From Pseudomonadota bacterium (lineage in GTDB: Bacteria > Bdellovibrionota > UBA1018 > CAIMNF01): a DNA stretch of 5,550 nt. The notes under the pieces were generated by a model. It was not told the origin of the DNA. It did not search any database and was given only the letters and a program-made list of their open reading frames with translations. The position numbers and the translations under genes were made by a program. The DNA is taken from assembly GCA_027482725.1 (NCBI GenBank), contig JAIXVT010000215.1, forward strand, positions 1-5,550. The letters run 5' to 3'. The first letter of the stretch is position 1; every line of letters starts with the position of its first letter. Shown piece by piece: positions 1-5,550 of this stretch.

Positions 1-611
1 GGGCCAGGATAAGTCTTGAGGCTATCTATAGCCATTTCTAATGATTTTTGAATGGGCGTGCGACCCACCGGAGATAAGGATTTTACCGTTTTTTCGATGT
101 CGTCTAAATTGCGATTTTCATATTTGATGGCTTGATAAATGTCGTCGCAATCTTCTTTGCGGCGGCCACCGTAAACAAACAACGAGGTTTGCGCCTTTTC
201 GCGCCACTGGTCCTGTAAGTAAGTTTGGAATAATTTTTTTGCATAATGCATGCGGCTGAATTTGTCGTCGAGCAACTGCCCCATCGATCCCGAACTATCC
301 AGCACAATCGCAACTTTGGGATCGAGCAACCCTTCAAGCGGATCATCGCGCATCACGAGTTCGCCTAGAGATAAGCCCGTGACCTTATCTTTGCCGAGCG
401 TTGTTGTTGTAGAAATTTTGGGATGCTGAATTGCTGGGGTAGAATTGGCCGGAACAGGTGTCCCCCCGGATACGGCTTGAGACGCAGTCGGGGTCGTCGG
501 GTTCAGGTTTTGCGATGACGTGGTTTGCGCAAAACAAATAGGGGAAACAATCACGCCCAAAAATAGGAATGCGAAAAAATAACGGTGTGGGATTGATGTT
601 TCCGCGTTCAT
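1..611 (-). CDS. Exported VWA-domain protein with MIDAS motif (C-terminus beyond window)
   Basis: This gene is read leftward from the ATG at 611-609, and 203 codons are visible before the window edge. Residues 1-28 form a Sec-type signal peptide: a hydrophobic stretch at 11-25 ends in Cys-Phe-Ala, with likely cleavage before Gln29. A low-complexity Thr/Ser/Pro/Gln linker (about 29-75) leads into a VWA domain from about residue 97. The metal-ion-dependent adhesion site is intact in the visible part: Asp105-x-Ser107-x-Ser109 (DSSGSMG) and Thr185 in the GRTP segment. A VYGGRRKEDCDD stretch at 146-157 also fits bacterial VWA proteins. VWA domains bind protein partners through a divalent metal; the partner here is unknown. 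The protein probably acts in the periplasm or at the cell surface. The start overlaps the upstream gene's stop by four bases, which implies co-translation. The VWA call is firm; the biological role is not known. Confidence 0.9.
   Translation of the reverse strand, partial: MNAETSIPHRYFFAFLFLGVIVSPICFAQTTSSQNLNPTTPTASQAVSGGTPVPANSTPAIQHPKISTTTTLGKDKVTGLSLGELVMRDDPLEGLLDPKVAIVLDSSGSMGQLLDDKFSRMHYAKKLFQTYLQDQWREKAQTSLFVYGGRRKEDCDDIYQAIKYENRNLDDIEKTVKSLSPVGRTPIQKSLEMAIDSLKTYPG
608..611 (-). other. ATGA stop/start overlap coupling two genes
   Basis: The TGA stop of the barrel-protein gene (610-608) and the ATG of the VWA gene (611-609) share the tetranucleotide ATGA. Such four-base overlaps are typical of translationally coupled genes in one operon, so the two products are probably made together. 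Confidence 0.85.
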
Positions 612-1948
612 TCCGATTTACCTTTTTTTGAAAATATATCACTGAGCGGATCTTCAAAGCGCACGCCGATAAATGCGGATAAAAACTTTTCGGTTTCGGT
701 GCCGGTTCCACTTTGGGGAATGGTGTAAATTCCGCCTGCTTCGCTTACGGTTGTTCCGCTAAATTTTAAATTTTGCATGCGGTAGTGGTAACCCAATTCA
801 AATACCCAACGCTTGAGGAGCGGGATTTCCGACCAATAGAGCATCGCGGTGGCTCCGAGTTTCAAATCCAACGCCGAAGATCCGTTTGAATTCGCGCCGC
901 GCGATACACCGTTGTCTTTAACGGATAGAGAGGGGAAATATCCCGCTTCGAAAAACACACGCTGGAGGGTGACTCCAAAAAGGGGCTCCTTAACGAGATC
1001 ATTTTCGGAATACCAAGCGGGCCGTGCCGGGGTCCAAAGCTCGGGCGCCCATTCGTACGCAACGCGCCCGCCAACCCCCAAGCCTGACGCTTGTGTAGAG
1101 AGGAGGAATTCATCGGTATTATTGGTTTTGAAATCCCACGACGCGGACAGGATGCGGGCCCAAAATCGCCAATGACGTTTTACAGGTCGAAACCGATAAT
1201 TGAGGCTGAGCACGGAGTTCGATTGGCTGGACGTTGTGTTGACCTGGTAATAGGTGGATGTGGGGAAGTCGCCACTCACTGAGAAAAACTCGATCCCCAG
1301 CGGGATAAAGTCCGAATAGTAGGCACCTTGAAGGAATTTGAAACGGTAGGACGGTGCATTTTTTGCGCTATTCGCCTGAGTGCTCGAGGTAGAGGTCATA
1401 TCCGCTTGGAGTAAGCCAATTCCCCCTTGAATGTATCCTTTTTCGGCGGGACGCGCGGGGGGCGGTTTGGGTTTGGCGATCAAGTTGTCGATGGATTCTT
1501 TTTTGTCGTTGACGTCAGGGTTTAGGGGCGCATTCATCAGGACCACGCCATCGCCGGGTTGAGGGAGCTTGGTGAGGCCGGATTTGTCCAACTGGATCAG
1601 GATTTGGCCGCGCTGGAAGGCTGCGACCTTGCCGGTGGCAATGGATTCGTAGCGGCGGCCCTGCCGGCGAACAATGAGGACTTGCGCGTCGGGGGGGAGC
1701 GCGCTTTTGTCGGGCGCGGCGACGGTGACGATTCCTTCGGATTCTTGCGCGACGGTGAGGGTAGTCGCAGGCTGGCTCGGCGCATTGGCGGCGGGCGGCG
1801 CATCGGGAACCGCGCTTGTCGACGCGGGCTGGGCGGCAGATGCCGGCAACGCGCCTAGGCACAACATCGCGCCGAACGCTCCTGCGATGGCGCGCCGACG
1901 ACGGGAATATGGAATTCGAATGGGGGTTGGGCTGGGGCGATGAATCAT
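608..1948 (-). CDS. Envelope protein with N-terminal beta domain and predicted C-terminal outer-membrane beta-barrel
   Basis: The product is 446 residues. Residues 1-38 are a signal peptide: four arginines at 16-19, a hydrophobic core at 20-34, and an Ala-Ser-Ala cleavage site at 36-38. A Pro/Ala/Ser/Thr-rich linker (39-62) precedes a small beta-rich domain (about 64-140) with a GIVTV strand near 72-76 and a PGDGVVL strand near 131-137. This pattern resembles small SH3-like or FlgT-C-like beta domains, but that is only a resemblance. A second Lys/Pro-rich linker (158-168) leads to residues 171-431, which alternate aromatic/hydrophobic and polar residues in many short strands and end in a FIGVRF-type strand, as in outer-membrane barrels. 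A 15-residue charged tail follows, which is unusual because barrels usually end on the terminal aromatic residue. The ATG at 1948 is the first start after an in-frame TAG five codons upstream, but it lacks a clear Shine-Dalgarno sequence. I do not recognise a named family. Confidence 0.85.
   Translation of the reverse strand: MIHRPSPTPIRIPYSRRRRAIAGAFGAMLCLGALPASAAQPASTSAVPDAPPAANAPSQPATTLTVAQESEGIVTVAAPDKSALPPDAQVLIVRRQGRRYESIATGKVAAFQRGQILIQLDKSGLTKLPQPGDGVVLMNAPLNPDVNDKKESIDNLIAKPKPPPARPAEKGYIQGGIGLLQADMTSTSSTQANSAKNAPSYRFKFLQGAYYSDFIPLGIEFFSVSGDFPTSTYYQVNTTSSQSNSVLSLNYRFRPVKRHWRFWARILSASWDFKTNNTDEFLLSTQASGLGVGGRVAYEWAPELWTPARPAWYSENDLVKEPLFGVTLQRVFFEAGYFPSLSVKDNGVSRGANSNGSSALDLKLGATAMLYWSEIPLLKRWVFELGYHYRMQNLKFSGTTVSEAGGIYTIPQSGTGTETEKFLSAFIGVRFEDPLSDIFSKKGKSE
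621..628 (-). promoter_or_regulatory. Ribosome-binding site of the VWA gene
   Basis: On the minus strand an A-rich run ends in AAAGG, with nine bases between it and the ATG at 611. The site lies inside the last codons of the upstream gene. The coupled start is therefore likely supported by its own Shine-Dalgarno sequence and by terminating ribosomes. It supports the choice of the ATG at 611. Confidence 0.6.
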
Positions 1949-2281
1949 TTCTATACAGATCTAGTGTAGAAAAATTGGTAGGGGATGGCATCCGTGGGGT
2001 TTTGACATGGGGACGTTTTGGTCTCCCGGGTTCCCTGCCGGAAACGCTCCCGAACTTTGTTCTTCCGAATCACATTTTTCCAATAAAAACAATAACTTAA
2101 AGGAATGCGCCATTTGAATATTGGCCGGTGGGCAGTAAGCGTTTGATCTCAGGGGGTTAAGGCCATCCAGGAACACTGTCGGGGAGCGTTTAGGGGTTGA
2201 CGGGCTCACCCCCCGGCTCAAGCCCAAGCCCCCCCCTGACGATACATCCCGTAGGAAGGGGTGTGTCCTTGAGACCCGATT
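1949..2281. other. Intergenic region without convincing genes; G/C-run rich
   Basis: This is the left part of the divergent spacer. I see no reading frame with a plausible product, no tRNA-like fold and no clear promoter for the leftward operon. The only minus-strand candidate has two weak hexamers: TACACT (1968-1963) and ATGCCA (1991-1986) with a 17-base spacer, each matching consensus at 4 of 6 positions. It would leave a leader of only a few bases. Between about 2150 and 2260 there are repeated G and C runs, including eight consecutive C at 2229-2236 and six at 2209-2214. Confidence 0.6.
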
Positions 2282-2310
2282 TTGACGCAAAACAGCACAA
2301 GCCGTATCAT
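2282..2310 (+). promoter_or_regulatory. Sigma70-type promoter of the FG-GAP lipoprotein gene
   Basis: A -35 box TTGACG (2282-2287) is separated by exactly 17 bases from a -10 box TATCAT (2305-2310). Each box matches the housekeeping consensus at five of six positions. Transcription would start near 2317, giving an untranslated leader of about 70 bases before the ATG at 2388. The leader contains the near-palindrome GGGGATTCCC (2325-2334), which could be an operator, though no repeat or known factor supports that. Confidence 0.7.
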
Positions 2311-2375
2311 TTAAGTTGGGTATTGGGGATTCCCTGCGCGCATGGTGGCGACAGCTACCCCGCGAGCACGGGACC

Positions 2376-2382
2376 AAGGGGG
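2376..2382 (+). promoter_or_regulatory. Strong ribosome-binding site
   Basis: AAGGGGG lies five bases before the ATG at 2388-2390. This purine-rich Shine-Dalgarno sequence fixes the start of the lipoprotein. It argues against the nearby ATG at 2342, which lies out of frame and has no such site. Confidence 0.8.
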
Positions 2383-2387
2383 AAAAC

Positions 2388-5300
2388 ATGAACAGACCGA
2401 TCACATTAAAGGTCAAGCACCTGACCAAGTCTTTATCCGCATCCATCGCGGTGATCTTATTGATGTCGGCCTGTAAAGAAGGCGTGGGGTTCCAAGGTGG
2501 AACCGTGCCCTCAAGCTTTAACGGCTTAACCCAGCTCACCGCGATTAGCCCAACATCCCTACAACTGATTTGGGATGCGTACCCGGGTGCGACACAATAC
2601 AAAATTTATAACGCCACCAACCCTAGCACTCCTGTGCAAACCATTTCCGGCACTCAAGTCATTTTACCCGCTAGCGGTGCCAACGCGTTGGGACAATACT
2701 GCTTTTCGGTTACCGCCACGGATCCTGCAACCAACAAAGAAACAGGTATACGTGACAGCTACCTGTGTACGGGAGCATTACAAGCCAATCAGTTTTTTTT
2801 AACGGACGGTTCAGGAATAGTCACCGCCGAACAAAAAAACGCACGCACCAAAGACATCACACCAACTCTTTGTGATGCTTCGGATAAAACACGCGTGGAA
2901 ATTTCACTCCCTGGATTTCCGAGTGTCACCTATCGCATTTACCGAGGTGAACAAGATCCCGCCGGAGGAATGAACTGGAATAACTTTACCACCTTCGACT
3001 CCGTTACTGGAGCAAGTCGCTTCAGCGTAGATAACCTCCCCCAAGGAAAGACGTATTGTTTCTTTACTGTCGCGTTTTATAAAGACGGTGGAATTGCTGG
3101 GCCGAACAGCCAGCGTGACGCGGGCGAATTGTTATCAAGCACAGATTCCGCTGGATTAGTCACCAAACTGAATCAGTGGTCCACACAAAACAGGGATCTC
3201 TATTCATCTCAATGCGCGACCACGCCTACAACATTTGATCCCGATAATAGTAAAATCGAAGTATTTCTCCCTTTAGCTTCATTTGGGAAGCGTCCCACAT
3301 TTTCCATTCGAAACAAATATCAAGCCCCCTCCGGAGGAGGTTCGGCCATTACGGTAACGGTTTTTGCCGCGGGACAACCCGGGAGTATCGCCCAGCGCGC
3401 TGGGATTAACCCGACTTTGCAAACGGGCACACTCCCCACGGCTCAATCCACGGTGGATTTTGCACCCGGAAGTTACGTGTTTTACGCACAGGTCTCAAAT
3501 GCTCAAGGACAAACTAAAACCATACCTGTAAATGGGTACGGAGCGGGAAACGCAAAATCAAACACGGTTTTTTTACGCTCATTACCCGATCAAGAGGTCC
3601 AAAATAACTTACGTTCCGTTTACGAACCACAAGCTCAACAAAACGGCTTAGGCTCACAAAATTTGGGTGGTGCCGTGGCCATGGGCGATTTCGATTGTAA
3701 CGGGCAAATGGATTTATTGGTCACCGCTCCCCAAGCTGTTTCAGAAACTTCTGCAGGGACCCCGGGAACATTTGGAAAAATTTTAGTGTATTACAACAAC
3801 GCACCAAACCCCATTGAGGCATCTTTCGATCTATCGGGATCACTCGGGGCCACGGCGTACCAACTCCAACTGGGAACAAAAGCAACTGTTGCTAATTTTA
3901 ACCAAGATTCTGCGCAAAATAACAATGCTGATGGAAACGTGGCATCAAGAACAGATAACGTTCAACGACGCTTTCAGTGTGACGATGTCGTTTTACAAAG
4001 CGGACTCGGTGGATTTGCGGTTTTGTTTGGCAGTAGTCGAGGACTAACCAATATTCCAAAAAATGGATCCATCACTAACCCGTCCGTCACCAGTAGCGTG
4101 GCGTCGTGCTCACAATCTTCAAACATTTGTAATGGAATCTATGTTCGTCCTGGAGGATTTGCGAAATATACCGATTTTAATACAGGAGATTTAGATGGTG
4201 ACGGGTACCCAGACCTCATTTCTCGATTCTCCGAAGGATCGATTATTTCGGCGGTGATTTTTCGAGGAACGTCTCTGGGACTTCTCCCACCAAGTGGGGC
4301 TGTGCCCAGCTCTGGAGTGGGAACCGACGTCCTTGGGATTGCTCGCTTCACGGACACCGAAGGGTTTACGGGGTTGGGAGTACTTCCCAATGGAGCATAC
4401 GCCGGTGTCACGACTTCGGGGTTCTACAGTTCCAACGTCCGTGATGTGTTGATGTTGGGCGTACCGAATAATGCGGGCGGAAAAGTTAAATTACGAGTAT
4501 TTAATAATACAACCTACCTTGCCTACCAAGATATCGTAGCTCCCACTACCGTTTCCGGATGCACGACCAACTGTGTCTCTGGATTTGGAACCCAAATTGT
4601 TGGAATAGAAAACGGGCTCGGCTACACGACTATCAATAACGTAAATATTATTAATGACCCCGGCAACGGGGGATCGTCTCTCCATTTAGGACGATTCAAA
4701 AAAAGTATTGATCCGGCACCAACAACATTCGGCCCTCCGGGATCTGTTGCGATTGCGGCACCCGGTGCAGGACGGATTTTTATCTATCACGATATGATTA
4801 AGGCAGCAGCTGCAAATTTCGGGACGCCATCTTCGACAACACCGAGCACTGTGGTACATCCAATAGAACTAAATACTGCCGAAAACGCCGCCTGCACCCC
4901 ACTCTCCGGTACTAATACCAACGGCGCGTGCGGACGCATTCAAATGCTGAGCTTTACCGCACAAAATACATTAAATCTATTCGCTCTTCGGGGCCCACAA
5001 ATCAACGCCCCCAGCGTCAACACCGAAAACATGCTGGGCCTAGCCTTGCCGACCGTACAACAAACGGCTTCGGGTAGAACGCTGGTCAACGCAGGGATGG
5101 CGTACCTTTACCGTCCAACGCAGGGAACCAGTACCCATTCAAACACCTCTCGTTTATCGAATGGATTTTTATCGTCTATTCGCACCGAGCTCTTTCCCGA
5201 CACCGCACAAGCCAATCAACTCTTTGCTGCGGGAGGAATCGCTACCGGAGGCTTTGCGCGCAACCCCGCAACCGACAACGACGACTATTATCCTTCCGGA

Positions 5301-5550
5301 CTCGATGTGGTGATCGGAGCACCGGGTTTCACGTTGAACACAGGTGGAATTCAAGTCCCAAACAATGGAGCGGTATACTTTCGCTATGCCAACCCCAGCG
5401 CCTCTCCACGTACCCTAGAAACCCGAAGCTATAGCCGAGAATCAAATCTCAATTACGGTACTGTGATCAGTGCTGGCGATATTGAAAGCGATGGTAACCC
5501 CGATCTGCTTGTGAAAATGAATCGCGGAGGATCGGAATTTTTTAAAGTAC
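2388..5550 (+). CDS. Large surface lipoprotein: FN3-like domains plus FG-GAP beta-propeller (C-terminus beyond window)
   Basis: One frame runs without a stop for 1054 codons and off the right edge. Residues 1-28 form a lipoprotein signal peptide with a basic n-region, a hydrophobic core at about 16-27 and the lipobox Leu-Met-Ser-Ala before Cys29. The +2 residue is Lys, which by the E. coli rule would not retain it in the inner membrane. Three FN3/Ig-like domains follow. The first (about 45-115) has the typical LIWDAYPGATQYKIY strand pair at 60-74, the second spans about 162-242 and the third about 280-395. From about residue 425 FG-GAP units form an integrin-alpha-like propeller. Calcium loops are visible at 434-442 (DFDCNGQMD), 601-609 (DLDGDGYPD) and 1031-1039 (DIESDGNPD). 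Several Cys pairs suggest disulphides in an exported fold. The likely role is surface binding or structure; no enzyme motif is visible. The gene is transcribed divergently from the barrel/VWA operon. Confidence 0.92.
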   Translation, partial: MNRPITLKVKHLTKSLSASIAVILLMSACKEGVGFQGGTVPSSFNGLTQLTAISPTSLQLIWDAYPGATQYKIYNATNPSTPVQTISGTQVILPASGANALGQYCFSVTATDPATNKETGIRDSYLCTGALQANQFFLTDGSGIVTAEQKNARTKDITPTLCDASDKTRVEISLPGFPSVTYRIYRGEQDPAGGMNWNNFTTFDSVTGASRFSVDNLPQGKTYCFFTVAFYKDGGIAGPNSQRDAGELLSSTDSAGLVTKLNQWSTQNRDLYSSQCATTPTTFDPDNSKIEVFLPLASFGKRPTFSIRNKYQAPSGGGSAITVTVFAAGQPGSIAQRAGINPTLQTGTLPTAQSTVDFAPGSYVFYAQVSNAQGQTKTIPVNGYGAGNAKSNTVFLRSLPDQEVQNNLRSVYEPQAQQNGLGSQNLGGAVAMGDFDCNGQMDLLVTAPQAVSETSAGTPGTFGKILVYYNNAPNPIEASFDLSGSLGATAYQLQLGTKATVANFNQDSAQNNNADGNVASRTDNVQRRFQCDDVVLQSGLGGFAVLFGSSRGLTNIPKNGSITNPSVTSSVASCSQSSNICNGIYVRPGGFAKYTDFNTGDLDGDGYPDLISRFSEGSIISAVIFRGTSLGLLPPSGAVPSSGVGTDVLGIARFTDTEGFTGLGVLPNGAYAGVTTSGFYSSNVRDVLMLGVPNNAGGKVKLRVFNNTTYLAYQDIVAPTTVSGCTTNCVSGFGTQIVGIENGLGYTTINNVNIINDPGNGGSSLHLGRFKKSIDPAPTTFGPPGSVAIAAPGAGRIFIYHDMIKAAAANFGTPSSTTPSTVVHPIELNTAENAACTPLSGTNTNGACGRIQMLSFTAQNTLNLFALRGPQINAPSVNTENMLGLALPTVQQTASGRTLVNAGMAYLYRPTQGTSTHSNTSRLSNGFLSSIRTELFPDTAQANQLFAAGGIATGGFARNPATDNDDYYPSGLDVVIGAPGFTLNTGGIQVPNNGAVYFRYANPSASPRTLETRSYSRESNLNYGTVISAGDIESDGNPDLLVKMNRGGSEFFKV
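2802..3272 (+). repeat. Two diverged copies of a linker/FN3 module within the lipoprotein
   Basis: Residues 139-176 and 252-295 align. Both begin TD-x-x-G-(I/L)-VT (139-146 and 252-259), reach a lone Cys after 23 or 24 residues (Cys162, Cys276), and then enter a strand of the form K-x-(R/none)-(V/I)-E-(I/V)-x-LP. The offset is 113 residues, so one linker plus one FN3-like domain appears to have been duplicated. The similarity is at protein level; the DNA copies have diverged. I aligned these by eye. Confidence 0.6.
3660..5550 (+). repeat. FG-GAP (integrin-alpha type) propeller repeats
   Basis: Successive units can be picked out by their F/L-G start, Asp-rich loop, 'xAP' turn and a strand with alternating hydrophobic and aromatic residues. 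Unit 1 covers 425-465 (calcium loop at 434). Unit 2 covers 496-553 and ends GGFAVLFGSSRGL. Unit 3 covers 589-625 (calcium loop at 601). Unit 4 covers 662-710 (LMLGVP at 688-693). Unit 5 covers 732-802 (AIAAPGAGRIFIY at 788-800). Unit 6 covers about 882-910 (LALP, then GMAYLYRP). Unit 7 covers about 940-996 (LDVVIGAPG at 972-980). Unit 8 starts near 1022 (calcium loop at 1031) and is cut by the window edge. Units 4-6 lack a clear calcium loop. Residue boundaries are approximate. Confidence 0.75.

Noticed and set aside
849..1175. Plus-strand open frame opposite the barrel domain
   Set aside because: It is antisense to well-supported beta-barrel sequence, has no Shine-Dalgarno site and no domain-like composition.
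1890..1903. Tat (twin-arginine) signal in the barrel protein, from its four consecutive arginines
   Set aside because: The residues after the arginines are Ala-Ile-Ala, not the Phe-Leu-Lys-like part of the Tat motif, and outer-membrane barrels are exported unfolded by Sec.
1515..1991. Minus-strand open frame overlapping the 5' part of the barrel-protein gene
   Set aside because: It is a shadow frame produced by the high G+C of that segment. The product is Arg/Pro-rich with no signal peptide or domain, while the overlapping 446-residue frame has a clear signal peptide and strands.
2201..2240. Intrinsic terminator or hairpin in the G/C-rich spacer
   Set aside because: The possible stems are short (four or five pairs) with very small or long loops and no following T-run. 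No gene ends here on either strand.
2342..2390. ATG at 2342 as an alternative start for the lipoprotein
   Set aside because: It is out of frame with the lipoprotein and lacks a Shine-Dalgarno sequence, whereas the ATG at 2388 follows AAGGGGG and opens a proper lipoprotein signal.
1961..2602. A 213-residue minus-strand frame across the divergent spacer
   Set aside because: It runs antisense through the lipoprotein's promoter, Shine-Dalgarno site and first 70 codons. The product has no recognisable domain, and the competing plus-strand frame is strongly supported.
4139..4411. Minus-strand frame within the FG-GAP region
   Set aside because: It is antisense to an FG-GAP unit with an intact calcium loop; the product is low-complexity and lacks a start context.

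Overview
The window reads as chromosomal DNA of a Gram-negative (diderm) bacterium. Every recognisable product carries an export signal: a lipoprotein with a lipobox, an outer-membrane-barrel-like protein and a secreted von Willebrand factor A (VWA) protein. Base composition is near 50% G+C overall but patchy. Large lipoproteins joining fibronectin-III-like and FG-GAP repeats are, to my knowledge, common in Bdellovibrionota and other former deltaproteobacteria. That lineage is a low-confidence guess from architecture only; no marker gene is present.

Layout: two minus-strand genes fill the left third. The upstream one (608-1948) encodes a 446-residue envelope protein with a signal peptide, a Pro/Ala-rich linker, a small beta-rich domain and a predicted C-terminal outer-membrane beta-barrel. 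Its stop overlaps the start of the next gene by four bases (ATGA, 608-611). That gene encodes an exported VWA protein with an intact MIDAS motif and runs off the left edge. The two look like one translationally coupled operon.

A 439-bp divergent intergenic region (1949-2387) follows. Its left three quarters hold no convincing gene, only G/C-run-rich sequence. Its right end carries a near-consensus sigma70-type promoter (2282-2310) and a strong ribosome-binding site (2376-2382).

The right 57% is one uninterrupted plus-strand reading frame from 2388 to the window edge (1054 codons, no stop). It encodes a large lipoprotein with about three fibronectin-III/Ig-like domains and then at least seven FG-GAP-type (integrin-alpha-like) beta-propeller units, three of which keep clear calcium-loop Asp patterns. 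Being open at its 3' end, this gene is easily missed by a stop-to-stop ORF search.

Together the locus looks like a cell-surface module: an outer-membrane barrel, a MIDAS-containing VWA protein and an FG-GAP propeller lipoprotein. A joint role in adhesion or surface protein interaction is inference. No mobile element, CRISPR array, tRNA or rRNA was seen.
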